The notes beneath the pieces are model-generated. The model saw only the letters and a program-made list of their open reading frames with translations, did not search any database and was not told the DNA's origin. Positions 51,273-60,304 of a stretch of DNA of 64,000 nt are shown here, piece after piece (the stretch's first letter is position 1; the number at the start of each line of letters is the position of its first letter). A program made the position numbers and the translations under genes. The stretch is taken from the NCBI GenBank assembly GCA_963720945.1, contig CAVRHH010000005.1:124001-188000 (forward strand), given 5' to 3'. The stretch is from Bog-532 sp963720945 (GTDB taxonomy: Bacteria; Actinomycetota; Actinomycetes; Streptosporangiales; Streptosporangiaceae).

Positions 51273-52010
51273 ATGTTCGAAGCAGTCGACGCGATGCGAT
51301 CAGTGGCCGAGATGGCCGACACCCTCGTCGATGACTACGACGTGGTTGACCTGCTGACCGGGCTTGCCGACCGGTGCGTCAGCGTGCTCGGCGTGTCCGC
51401 GGCCGGGGTGATGCTGGCCTCTCCCGCGGGCCGGCTGGGGCTGATCGCGTCCTCTAGCGAGGTGATGCGCCTGCTGGAGTTGTTCGAGCTGCAGGCCCAG
51501 GAAGGCCCCTGCCTAGATGCCTTCCGCACCGGGGAGCGCGTCGAGCGCGAGGATCTGGAGGCCGAGTCCGGCCGCTGGCCGTCATTCTCCGCCGCTGCTC
51601 TCAGGGAGGGTTTCCAGTCGGTGTCCGCCCTGCCGCTGCGGTTTCGTGACGTCACCCTTGGCGCCCTGAACCTGTTCAGCGTCACGCAGGCCCCGATGGC
51701 CGAGGCGGACGTCATCGTCGCCCGCGCCTTCGCGGACCTCGCCACCCTCAGCATCGTGCAGCATCGTGCCATCGCCGGGGCCCAGCGCGTGAACGAGCAG
51801 CTCTCCGCTGCCCTGACCAGCCGGGCGGTAATCGAGCAGGCCAAGGGCGTGGTCGCCGAGCGCGCCGGCGTCGACCTGGCCGAGGCTTTCTCCCGGCTGC
51901 GGGCCTACGCCCGCGATAGCAACCTGCGACTTACCGATGTCGCCCAGGCGGCCGTAGCCGGCACCCTCGATCTCGATTCGCTGGGGTGGGCCCGTGTTGT
52001 ACGTTGGTGA
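51273..52010 (+). CDS. GAF-ANTAR domain protein
   Basis: 245 residues. GAF: VVDLLTGLADRCVSVLGVSA, GPCLDAFRTGERVEREDLEA, FQSVSALPLRFRDVTLGALN. ANTAR: VIEQAKGVVAERAGVDLAEA and RLRAYARDSNLRLTDVAQAA, with the family motif QAKG intact. It should bind two-hairpin RNA and block termination in response to a ligand or to phosphorylation. 123 bp downstream of its degenerate paralogue, same strand. Targets unknown. Confidence 0.9.
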   Translation: MFEAVDAMRSVAEMADTLVDDYDVVDLLTGLADRCVSVLGVSAAGVMLASPAGRLGLIASSSEVMRLLELFELQAQEGPCLDAFRTGERVEREDLEAESGRWPSFSAAALREGFQSVSALPLRFRDVTLGALNLFSVTQAPMAEADVIVARAFADLATLSIVQHRAIAGAQRVNEQLSAALTSRAVIEQAKGVVAERAGVDLAEAFSRLRAYARDSNLRLTDVAQAAVAGTLDLDSLGWARVVRW

Positions 52011-52131
52011 ATCTCGCCATTTCGGGCCATAACCCGGTTTGTGGCCTGGCTGCGTACCGGTAGGCCGCGTCCCGATAGCCCATAATGCTGGTAAGTGCGG
52101 CGCCGTCAGCCGTCGGAGAACCGGGGGCGAT

Positions 52132-54810
52132 GTGAGCGCAGACGCCGAGCCCAGTGTTTACGCTCTGCTGACCGACGGCACCACGATCGAGATCCGGCCC
52201 GCGCGGCCTGACGACTTCGGCGCGGTCCGGGAGATGCACGAGAAGCTGACCCCGGACAGTCTCTACCTGCGTTTCTTCAGCATGAGTCCGATAGCGGCCG
52301 AACGGGAGGCGCGCCGGCTCTGCCGTGAGCCCGCGCCGGATCACGCCGCGCTGCTCGCCGTGATGGACGGCGAGCTGATCGGCTGCGGCAGTTACGAGTG
52401 CGACGATCCCCCGTCCCAGTCGGCCGAGATCGCCTTCGCGGTCGCCGATGACATGCACAACCGTGGCGTGGGCATGCTCCTGCTGGAGCACCTGATCTCG
52501 CTGGCCCGCGGCCGCGGCCTGCGCGCCTTTACCGCGGAGACGCTGAGCGAGAACGCGCTCATGCTGAGAGTGTTCGCCGACGCCGGGCTGCAGGCGCACC
52601 GCGCCCTGGCCGACGGTGTGTACGACCTCACCTTCCCGCTGCCCTCCGGCGAGGAGGACGTCACCCTCGGCACCTACCGTGACGCGGTGGCCGAGCGGGA
52701 GCGGTCTTCTGGCGTGGCCAGCCTGCGGCACGCACTGGCCCCGGCCGCGGTGGCGGTCATCGGCGCGAGCCGACGGCCCGGCTCGGTCGGGCGGGTCATG
52801 CTGCGGAGCATAGTGACCGGCGGCTTCTCTGGCCCGGTGTACGCGGTCAATCCAGCGGTGACCGAGCTGGAGGGTGTTCCCTGCGTGCCGTCGGTGGCCG
52901 CGCTGCCCGAGGGGTTCGACCTGGCGGTCATCGCCACGCCGGCGGCGGCCGTGCCCGGTATCGCCGAAGAATGCGGGCGTCGGGGGGTCAAGGCGCTGGT
53001 GGTGCTCGCGGCGGGACTCAGCGGCGCGGCCCGCGCGGGGCTGCTGGGCATTTGCCGCCGCCACGGCATGCGGATGGTCGGGCCGGGCAGCTTGGGTGTC
53101 GCCGACACCAGTGCCGGCCTCGACGCCACGTTCGCGGGCCACCACCCCAAGCCGGGAAGCGCGGGCCTGGCGCTGCAGTCGACCGGTGGCGCCGGCTTCG
53201 CCGTGGCCGAGCACCTGTCGCGGATCGGCGTCGGGATCTCCTCCCTCGTCTCGCTCGGCGACGCAGACGACGTGGCCGGCGACGACATGCTGCTGTGGTG
53301 GGAGTCCGACCCGGCGACCAAGCTGGCCCTGCTGTATCTGGAGTCGATCGCGAACCCGCCCAAGTTCGTCCGCACGGCCCGCCGCGTCGGCCGCAGCATG
53401 CCGGTCCTGACTGTCATTGTGGGCCGGTCCGTGACGGGCCGGCGCCTGGCCGGGGCGCGCGCCGCGGCGGCTACCCCCCTGCTCACCAGGCAGGCCCTGT
53501 TCGAGCAGGCCGGGGTGATCGCTGTCGCGAACCTCGGCGAGCTGCTCGACACCGCGGCGCTGCTGGCCACGCAGCCGGCACCCGCCGGGCCCAGGGTCGC
53601 CGTGGTATCCAACACCCGCGGCGCCGCGGTGCTCGCCGCCGACGCGTGCGGCGACGCGGGCCTGCAGGTCGCCCGGCTGGCCGGGGACACCCGGCGGGCG
53701 CTGCGGGACCTGCTTCCCCGCGACGCCACGGTGACCGGGCCGGTCGATACCACCCTGCTGATCGGCCCCGGAACCTTCCGTCAATGCCTGGAGCTGGCCG
53801 GGGCCGATCCGGGCGTCGACGCGGTGCTGGCGCTGACGACCACGAGCGCGGGCAGCGACCCGGTACCCGAGGTAAGCGCCGCGCGGCTGCCGGTGCCGAT
53901 CGCCGCCGCGGTGCTGAACCAGGTGGAAGTGGTCCGGCTGCTCCAGGCCCCGGGCGAGGACTCCCCCGCCGTTCCGGCCTATACCTACGCCGAGTCCGCC
54001 GCCCACGCCCTCGGCCACGCCGCCCGCCACGGTATCTGGCGGGCGATCCCGCCGGGAAACGTGCCCGACCTCGACGGCCTGCGCCCGGACCGGGCGAGGG
54101 AACTGGTCGCGAAATTTCTGGCCGCAAGGCCGGCCGGCGGCTGGCTGCCGCTGGACCCGACCGTGGAACTGCTCGGCTGTTACGGCGTGCCGCTGGCCGA
54201 CAGCATCGGGGTCGTCACCGAGGACGCCGCCGTCACGGCGGCAGCCCGGTTCGGGGGCCCGGTCGCGCTCCGGGCGGACGTGCCCGGCCTGGTCCGTGCG
54301 CGTGGCGCCGGCGCCCTGCTGATCGATCTGCACGGCGCGGACGAGGTCCGGCGCGGCTTCCGCTCGCTGAGGGATGCTTTCGGCCACCGGCTGGCCGGTG
54401 TCATCGTCAAGCCGATGGTCACCGGCGGCGTCGAGGTGATGATCAGCATGCTGCAGGAAGAGGTCGTCGGTCCGCTGGTGCTATTCGGGGCTGGCGGTGC
54501 GGCCGCCGATGTGCTGGCTGACCGCGCGGCGCGGCTCGCTCCGCTAACGGACTCCGATGCCGACGAGCTGATCCGCTCGATCCGCGCCGCCCCGCTCCTG
54601 CTCGGGCACCCCGGCGCCCCCGGCGCCGATCTGACCGCGCTGCGGGACCTGCTGCTGCGCGTCTCCCGGATGGCCGATGACCTGCCGCAGATCGCCGAGC
54701 TCGAACTGAGCCCGGTTTTCGCCCGCCCGGACGGCGTGCAGGCCGTCGATGCCCGGATCCGCCTTCAGGCCGCCGAGCCCGCCGACGCCCACCTCCGCCG
54801 GCTGCACTGA
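52132..54810 (+). CDS. GNAT acetyltransferase fused to NDP-forming acyl-CoA synthetase
   Basis: 892 residues from GTG at 52132. Residues about 15-195: GNAT (PDSLYLRFFSMSPIAAEREA, DDMHNRGVGMLLLEHLISLA). Then a CoA-binding domain (AVAVIGASRRPGSVGRVMLR), a succinyl-CoA-synthetase-like flavodoxin region (STGGAGFAVAEHLSRIGVGI) and an ATP-grasp part (ELVAKFLAARPAGGWLPLDP, GGVEVMISMLQEEVVGPLVL). This is the Pat-type architecture of actinobacterial protein lysine acetyltransferases, in which the synthetase part is often inactive and allosteric. Whether the catalytic His of the synthetase remains was not proved. Confidence 0.88.
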   Translation: MSADAEPSVYALLTDGTTIEIRPARPDDFGAVREMHEKLTPDSLYLRFFSMSPIAAEREARRLCREPAPDHAALLAVMDGELIGCGSYECDDPPSQSAEIAFAVADDMHNRGVGMLLLEHLISLARGRGLRAFTAETLSENALMLRVFADAGLQAHRALADGVYDLTFPLPSGEEDVTLGTYRDAVAERERSSGVASLRHALAPAAVAVIGASRRPGSVGRVMLRSIVTGGFSGPVYAVNPAVTELEGVPCVPSVAALPEGFDLAVIATPAAAVPGIAEECGRRGVKALVVLAAGLSGAARAGLLGICRRHGMRMVGPGSLGVADTSAGLDATFAGHHPKPGSAGLALQSTGGAGFAVAEHLSRIGVGISSLVSLGDADDVAGDDMLLWWESDPATKLALLYLESIANPPKFVRTARRVGRSMPVLTVIVGRSVTGRRLAGARAAAATPLLTRQALFEQAGVIAVANLGELLDTAALLATQPAPAGPRVAVVSNTRGAAVLAADACGDAGLQVARLAGDTRRALRDLLPRDATVTGPVDTTLLIGPGTFRQCLELAGADPGVDAVLALTTTSAGSDPVPEVSAARLPVPIAAAVLNQVEVVRLLQAPGEDSPAVPAYTYAESAAHALGHAARHGIWRAIPPGNVPDLDGLRPDRARELVAKFLAARPAGGWLPLDPTVELLGCYGVPLADSIGVVTEDAAVTAAARFGGPVALRADVPGLVRARGAGALLIDLHGADEVRRGFRSLRDAFGHRLAGVIVKPMVTGGVEVMISMLQEEVVGPLVLFGAGGAAADVLADRAARLAPLTDSDADELIRSIRAAPLLLGHPGAPGADLTALRDLLLRVSRMADDLPQIAELELSPVFARPDGVQAVDARIRLQAAEPADAHLRRLH

Positions 54811-54833
54811 CCGCCGGCCATCTACTCCGGCGG
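54811..54833 (+). terminator. Hairpin after the acetyltransferase/acyl-CoA synthetase gene
   Basis: CCGCCGG pairs with CCGGCGG around a nine-base loop directly after the TGA. It is G+C-rich with no T-tract, so efficiency is uncertain. Confidence 0.4.
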
Positions 54834-54911
54834 AGATGTGTCTCGGCTAGCCGGGACCGACGCGCCGAGCCCGCGTGCTATCGGCGGGCAGGGCGACTAC
54901 GGTTTGGAGCT

Positions 54912-55397
54912 ATGCCAGACGATGAAGCCAATCTCAGTTCTCCCAGCGGTTCTGCTTCGTCCGGCCCGGGAATGAGTGCCCGGCGTGTGCTGGAGCCCTT
55001 GAGTGAGGCCGAATGCGTGCAGCTGCTCGCCAGCGGCGGTCTGGGGCGTCTGGTCTACAACAGCCGGTATGGGCCCACGGCGCTGCCGACCGTGTACAGG
55101 ATCGACGGCGAGTCGATTGTCCTGGGCACGTGGGACCCCGCCCTCTTTGACGAAGACCTGCGTACTGGTATTGCGCACGCTGAGTACCAGGTCGCCGTGG
55201 AGGCCGACCAGATCGATCTGGAGGCGCGCGAGGGGTGGATCGTCCTGGTGCGGGGAGCGGCGCATCATCTGGATACCGAGGCCGAGCGCGCGCCGATCAT
55301 CGGCGCCGGGCTTGAGCCGTGGATCGAGGGGGTGCCTGCGCACTTCATCCGGGTGAACCCCACCAGTGTATGGGGCAACCGCGTCCTCCGGGCATGA
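54912..55397 (+). CDS. Pyridoxamine 5'-phosphate oxidase-like (split-barrel) protein
   Basis: 161 residues. The flavin split-barrel fold is suggested by LSEAECVQLLASGGLGRLVY, the central strands ALPTVYRIDGESIVLGTWDP and VAVEADQIDLEAREGWIVLV, and the end AHFIRVNPTSVWGNRVL. Relatives bind FMN or F420. It may start instead at Met21. Stands downstream of the acetyltransferase/synthetase gene, from which it is separated by a hairpin. Substrate unknown. Confidence 0.82.
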   Translation: MPDDEANLSSPSGSASSGPGMSARRVLEPLSEAECVQLLASGGLGRLVYNSRYGPTALPTVYRIDGESIVLGTWDPALFDEDLRTGIAHAEYQVAVEADQIDLEAREGWIVLVRGAAHHLDTEAERAPIIGAGLEPWIEGVPAHFIRVNPTSVWGNRVLRA

Positions 55398-55551
55398 TGC
55401 CAGCGGCAGTGTGACCCGTGGGAGCAAGGCTGAGCATCTGGGTGCAAAATACGCCCAGACTGTCTGCTGACCTGGGAACGACTGTCCGTTGGCGTCCGGT
55501 TCGGGTCAGCACACCTGACGGATATACGTTTTGGCCGGCGGCGGGTGATGC

Positions 55552-56583
55552 TTACGGCGCAGTTTCCGGCGGGATGTTGAAGGGCGTGATGACCTGGATG
55601 GGCGCGGGCGTGGTGACGATCGGGCCTTCCAGGGCGCCGTGGGCTTGCATGACGATCTGGCAGGCGCGGTGCATGTCCCGGCGCAGGTCGTGGTAGAGCA
55701 CGGCAGAGAGGCGGCCCGTTTCGAGCAGTTCCCGGTTGTCTGAGTCCAGGTCGTGCGCGATGAACGCCCGGCAGGGGCGGTGCCGTGCATCGAAGGCGTC
55801 CAGGATGGCCCGGTTGCCGCCGCCGATCGAGTAGACGGCCTCGATGTCGGGGTGGTGGTCCAGGGCATCGAGCGCCAGCCGGTAGACCGAGGTGTCCAGG
55901 CCGTCGGTGTCGGTGATCTCGGCGAGGCCGCGGTGCGGCCACCGCTCACGGATCGCGGCCCGGAAGCCGATCTCGCGTTCCTCCTCGCCGCGGAAGACAG
56001 TGCGGCTCAGCGCCACGAGGATGCGGCTGTCCCGCTCTCCCAGCCACTGGTTGACCAGGTAGGCCGCGGTGGACCCGGCCGAGCGGTTGTCCGTCCCGAC
56101 GTAGGCCACCCGCTTGCTGAACGGCAGATCGGTGACCAGCGCGACGACCGGGATTCCGGCCTCGGCTAGCCGCAGCACCGCGGTGTCGACTTCGGGCGCC
56201 TCCGGGGCCTTGAGGATGACCCCGCGTGAGCCCCGCCGGGCGATCGTGTCCAGCACGTTGGCGATCTCGCGCGGATGCCCCTTCTCGCGGAAGTCGAACC
56301 GCGACCGTACGACCGCGGGCCGCAGCGACGGCAGCTCGTGCTCGAGCGCGGCCTTGACCGCGGCGGAGAACCGGCCGGGCGTCTGCATCACGACGTCGAT
56401 CATGAAGACCCGGCCGTTGAGCCGTAGCTGGCTGGCCTGCCGGTCCAGATCGGCGATGGCCTGCTTGATGTCGTTGACAGTGCTCCGCCGCACGCCGCCA
56501 CGGTGGTTGAGGACCCGGTCCACGGTGGCCTCGCTGACTCCGGCCTGGCGCGCTATCTCCCGAATGGGGTAGGGGTGGGTCAT
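55552..56583 (-). CDS. LacI-family transcriptional regulator
   Basis: 343 residues from ATG at 56583. N-terminal LacI helix-turn-helix and hinge: IREIARQAGVSEATVDRVLN. Effector domain: VFMIDVVMQTPGRFSAAVKA, VILKAPEAPEVDTAVLRLAE, VAYVGTDNRSAGSTAAYLVN, AVYSIGGGNRAILDAFDARH. The TPGRF and DNRSAG type features are like the sugar-binding LacI regulators of inositol and sugar catabolism. It diverges from the decayed catabolic cluster and faces the palindrome at 56718. Confidence 0.9.
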   Translation of the reverse strand: MTHPYPIREIARQAGVSEATVDRVLNHRGGVRRSTVNDIKQAIADLDRQASQLRLNGRVFMIDVVMQTPGRFSAAVKAALEHELPSLRPAVVRSRFDFREKGHPREIANVLDTIARRGSRGVILKAPEAPEVDTAVLRLAEAGIPVVALVTDLPFSKRVAYVGTDNRSAGSTAAYLVNQWLGERDSRILVALSRTVFRGEEEREIGFRAAIRERWPHRGLAEITDTDGLDTSVYRLALDALDHHPDIEAVYSIGGGNRAILDAFDARHRPCRAFIAHDLDSDNRELLETGRLSAVLYHDLRRDMHRACQIVMQAHGALEGPIVTTPAPIQVITPFNIPPETAP

Positions 56584-56930
56584 GCTGTCGTCCTGATGGA
56601 TTACTGATGTTCTTCTACGTGACGACAAGCGGCCATGCGGCCGTCGGCCGTCGGCCGTCGTGAACCCCTTGCTGTGAGTAACCGCGCGAGTCGGATCTGT
56701 TAGGTCTAATTTACCTCATCAATTGATAGGAAGACCAGCCCCGGGCCGTCTGCGTGGCTGTACCAAGCCGGAAAAGCCGGTATGTCAGGCCATGACACGA
56801 CCGTCAAAATGATGGATTTTTGATGGTTGATGAACTGTTGACTTGGCGGTTCGGGTCACGCAGTGTCGAGTTCATTGAACCGATAGGGGCGGCTGGCCGC
56901 CCCAACACGCTGACGGGCTGGTACACACAA
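56584..56930. promoter_or_regulatory. Divergent promoter region with a LacI-type palindrome
   Basis: About 350 bp between the LacI gene and the ALDH remnant. ATCAATTGAT (56718-56727) is a perfect palindrome in an AT-rich patch. LacI-family operators normally carry a central CG, so the match is only suggestive. Nothing else gene-like is visible. Confidence 0.35.
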
Positions 56931-57110
56931 ATGGAGATGCTGATCGGCGGCACGTGGCAGCCCGCCGCGAGCGGCCGCACCGAGGACGTGACCTCGCCGT
57001 TCGGCGGGACGGTCACCGGGACGGTCCCGGTCGCCGACGCAGCCGACGTCCGCCCCGCGCTGGACCGGGCCGGGGACGGCGTGGTCACCTGGCGGCGCAC
57101 GCCGGCCTCG
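56931..57110 (+). pseudogene. Aldehyde dehydrogenase N-terminal fragment
   Basis: ATG at 56931 opens MEMLIGGTWQPAASGRTEDV and SPFGGTVTGTVPVADAADVR, then DRAGDGVVTWRRTPA, the N-terminal segment of the ALDH family (in full proteins AFPAWRRTPA). Homology ends near 57110 after about 58 residues of some 480; the active-site Cys and the rest are gone. It is joined directly to a different gene's 3' end. Confidence 0.75.
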
Positions 57111-57493
57111 ACCCGGGCGCCCTCGACCGGGCCAACGATGAGGTCCTCGGCGCGGTCCAGATCGAGTCGGCCGCCGCGGTCGGCGACGCCGACCAGATAG
57201 CCGGACTGGACGGGGTGGATGTGCTGTTCGTCGGCCCGCGCGACCTCAGCCACGACCTCGGCGTCCCCGGCGACCTCACCGCCCCGGCGTTCACCGAGGC
57301 CATCGGGCGCGTGCTAGCGGCCTGCCGCCGGAACGGAAAGGCCTGCGGCCTGCTCGTCACCGACGGCGCCGCCGCCGCCCGGCGGCTCGAGCAGGGCTGG
57401 TCCTTCGTGGCCACCGGCTCGGACACCACCTTGCTCGCGACCGCGGTCAGCGCCGAACTCGGCCGGGCCCGCACCTCACCCAAGCCTCAGTGA
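57095..57493 (+). pseudogene. HpcH/HpaI aldolase C-terminal fragment
   Basis: In the next frame the sequence reads LDPGALDRANDEVLGAVQIE and DGVDVLFVGPRDLSHDLGVP, then GKACGLLVTDGAAAARRLEQ, the C-terminal third of an HpaI-type aldolase (2-keto-3-deoxy acid aldolase; Mg-binding and GPRDLS motifs). No N-terminal catalytic half exists upstream; the frame is opened by fusion to the ALDH stump. The junction is about 57090-57120. The enzyme would cleave 2-keto-3-deoxy sugar acids, consistent with sugar-acid catabolism before decay. Confidence 0.75.
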
Positions 57494-57511
57494 CAGAACA
57501 GGACCCCGGCC

Positions 57512-58732
57512 ATGAAGATCACCGACGACGGATACGCCCAGCCCGGCATCGGCCTGATCAGCGTGGGCTGGATGGGCAAGCTGCACAGCCGCGCCTACCA
57601 GGCCATCCCGCTGGTCTACCCCGAGCTGAAGATCCGGCCGCAGTTCGTGCACGCGGCCGACACCGCCCCGGACCGCGCCGATTATGCCCGGGAGGTTCTC
57701 GGCTATGCCAAGGCCGGGACCGACTACCGCGACGTGCTCGCCGACCCCGAGGTCGACGTGGTGTCCATCTGCGCCCCCAACATGCTGCACCGGGAGATCG
57801 GCGTGGCCGCGGCCCGGGCCGGCAAGCCGTTCTGGATCGAGAAGCCGGTAGGCCGGGACGTCAGCGAGACCGCGGAGGTGGCCGCGGCGGCCCGGGCGGC
57901 CGGCGTCGTGACGTCCATCGGCTACAACTACCGGCATGTCCCGGCCGTGGAGCGGGTCCGCGAGCTGATCGCGGCGGGCGAGCTCGGCCGGATCACCAAC
58001 GTGCGCGCGGCATTCTTCAACAGCTACGCCGCCGAGCCCAACGGCGCCCTGTCCTGGCGGTTTCGCCGCGACCAGGCCGGCAGCGGCGCGCTCGGCGACC
58101 TGCTCAGCCACGTAATCGACTTGGTGCAGTACGTCGTGGCGCCGATCACCGAGGTCAGCTCGCTGCTGTCCACCGTGTACACCCAGCGGCCCATCCTGCC
58201 GATGGGATCGGCCACCCACTTCGCCGTGATCGAGAACGGCGAGATGGGCGAGGTGGAGAACGACGACTACGTGGCGGCCCTGGTCCGGTTCGCGGCCGGC
58301 TCTCACGCGGCCGGGGCCGTCGGCACGCTGGAGGCGTCCCGGGTCAGCGTAGGCCCGCAGTCCGGCCTCGGCTTCGAGATCTACGGCACCGACGGCTCCG
58401 CGGCCTGGAACTTCGAGCGGATGAACGAGTTCCGGCTCTGCCTGGGCCGGGGCGGGGCCAACGCCGGGTACACCACCGTCCTGGGCAATGCCCATCTCGG
58501 CGACTACGGCCGGTTCCAGCCCGGACCGGGCAACAGCATGAGCTACGACGACCTCAAGGTCATCGAGGCCAAGAAGTTCCTGGTCGCGGTGAGCGGGGGG
58601 GAGCAGCGCAACTCCACCATCGAGGAGGCGCTGGCCGACGCAGGGGTCATCTCGGCCACAGCGGCCTCGGCCCGGGACGGCGCCTGGCACAGCGTGACGC
58701 CGGTCCCCGACGCCACGTTCGGGCACGCCTGA
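57512..58732 (+). CDS. Gfo/Idh/MocA-family oxidoreductase
   Basis: 406 residues. NAD(P)-binding Rossmann GIGLISVGWMGKLHSRAYQA, EKP motif in PFWIEKPVGRDVSETAEVAA, catalytic-region GYNYRHVPAVERVRELIAAG and C-terminal ALGDLLSHVIDLVQYVVAPI, all intact. It oxidises a hydroxyl of a sugar or inositol, with NAD(P). It is the only complete enzyme in the cluster from 56.9 to 61.1 kb and begins 18 bp after the HpaI fragment. Confidence 0.9.
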   Translation: MKITDDGYAQPGIGLISVGWMGKLHSRAYQAIPLVYPELKIRPQFVHAADTAPDRADYAREVLGYAKAGTDYRDVLADPEVDVVSICAPNMLHREIGVAAARAGKPFWIEKPVGRDVSETAEVAAAARAAGVVTSIGYNYRHVPAVERVRELIAAGELGRITNVRAAFFNSYAAEPNGALSWRFRRDQAGSGALGDLLSHVIDLVQYVVAPITEVSSLLSTVYTQRPILPMGSATHFAVIENGEMGEVENDDYVAALVRFAAGSHAAGAVGTLEASRVSVGPQSGLGFEIYGTDGSAAWNFERMNEFRLCLGRGGANAGYTTVLGNAHLGDYGRFQPGPGNSMSYDDLKVIEAKKFLVAVSGGEQRNSTIEEALADAGVISATAASARDGAWHSVTPVPDATFGHA

Positions 58733-58850
58733 TGGCCGGCCGCCTGCCGGTCGTGGTGGCGCTGGGATCGGTTGACCCAGCGCTGGTGACCGCCAAGGAC
58801 GGCTGGGAAGACGTCCGTATCCCAAGCTGGTCAGTCGCCCGACGAGCGCG

Positions 58851-59294
58851 CTGCCGCCCCGGGTCGCGGCCGCCCGCGCCGGTGAACGTGCCGGGCGCCC
58901 CGGAGTCGACGAATGGCTCGACGCCGACCTGGAATTCCCCGGCGGCGCCACCGGACGGGCCCGCTGCAGCGTGGCCGCCGGCCACCGGCGATACCGCTGC
59001 GGGATCATCGGCAGCCGTGGCGAGGCGGCCGCCCTGAATTTCGTCGAGCCGCACCACGACGACCGGATCATCGTCACCACTGCGGCCGGAACCCGCACCG
59101 AAGAACTCGGCCGCCGATCCTCCTGCACCTACCAGCTTGAGGCATTCGCCGCCCACCTGCGCGATGGTACCCCGCTGCCCACCGACGCCGACGACGCGGT
59201 CGCCAACATGCAGCTCATCGACAACGGCTATCACGCCGCTGGCCTCACCCCACGGCCAGCCGGCCAGCCGCTCATCAACGAAGCAGCCCATTGA
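58851..59294 (+). pseudogene. C-terminal fragment of a second Gfo/Idh/MocA oxidoreductase
   Basis: The reading frame gives VDEWLDADLEFPGGATGRAR and YRCGIIGSRGEAAALNFVEP, RRSSCTYQLEAFAAHLRDGT, DADDAVANMQLIDNGYHAAG: the C-terminal half of a Gfo/Idh protein. The N-terminal NAD-binding half is absent; the bases before (58732-58850) open a different, unrecognised frame (AGRLPVVVALGSVDPALVTA). This looks like deletion fusion of two genes. Confidence 0.7.
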
Positions 59295-59357
59295 CCCGAG
59301 CCGCGGGCCGCCGCCAATCCTGCCTGGGCGCCCCCACCGCACGAAGGAGATCCATCC

Positions 59358-60282
59358 ATGACCAGCTCCGCTGACAAGATCGCCGGCGCGCCCATCTCCT
59401 GGGGTGTGTGCGAGGTACCCGGCTGGGGCTACCAGCTCCCGCCCGAGCGTGTCCTGACCGAAATGCAGCAGGTCGGGCTGGCCGCCACCGAGTTCGGCCC
59501 GGACGGGTTCCTCCCCGCCGACCCGACGGTCATGGCCGAGCTGCTGGCCGCCCGGCACCTCACCGCAGTCGGCGGGTTCACCCCCGTCGTCCTGCACGAG
59601 TCCGGCCACGACCCGGTCCCCGGGATCGACCGCCTGCTGGACAGCTACGACGCTTCCCACGCCGACGTGCTCGTGCTGTCCGCCGCCACCGGCCAGGACG
59701 GCTATGATACCCGCCCTGAACTGGACGGAATCCGGCTGGAAGACGCTGCTCGGCAACCTGGACCGGCTGACCGCCCTGGCCGCCGGGCGCGGCGTCCGCG
59801 CCGTCCTGCACCCGCACGTCGGCACCATGATCGAGCGCGGCGACGAGATCCAGCGGGTGCTGGAAGGCTCGGCCATCTCGCTGTGCCTGGACACCGGGCA
59901 CCTGCTGATCGGCGGGACCGACCCGGCGGAGCTGACCAGGCAGGCCTCGGACCGGGTCGCGCACACCCACTTCAAGGACGTCAACGACCAGATCGCGGCC
60001 CAGGTCCGTTCGGGCCGGCTGACCTACACCGAGGCCGTCGGGCGCGGTATGTACCGGCCGCTGGGCTGCGGCGACGTGGACTTCGCCGCCATCGTCAGCC
60101 ACCTGCGCGGCCGCGGCTACGACGGCTGGTACGTCCTGGAGCAAGACACCATCCTCACCGAGGAGCCCCGGGGCGAAGGCCCGGTCGCGGACGTCCGGCA
60201 AAGCGCCACCAACCTGCGCGAGCTGCTGACCGCCGGGCGGCGACGCGACGGCGCACCGCCTGTCGGCGGGACACCGGGATAA
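59358..60282 (+). pseudogene. IolE-like sugar-phosphate isomerase/epimerase, frameshifted
   Basis: ATG at 59358 opens APISWGVCEVPGWGYQLPPE and ATEFGPDGFLPADPTVMAEL, the N-terminus of an inosose dehydratase / xylose-isomerase-like TIM barrel. Near 59715 the frame shifts by one base; the second frame continues SGWKTLLGNLDRLTALAAGR, VLHPHVGTMIERGDEIQRVL, LCLDTGHLLIGGTDPAELTR and HTHFKDVNDQIAAQV, with metal-binding residues intact. Total length is normal for the family. The product would dehydrate or epimerise a keto-inositol. Confidence 0.78.
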
Positions 60283-60304
60283 GCGACCAGGAAAGGCGGC
60301 GCCA

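Noticed and set aside
56718..56727. Calling the palindrome a proven LacI operator
   Set aside because: Lacks the central CG of most LacI-family operators; kept only as a candidate.
58732..58850. Short frame AGRLPVVVALGSVDPALVTA as a separate gene
   Set aside because: It does not continue in its own frame into anything recognisable and lies at a deletion junction; too short to classify.
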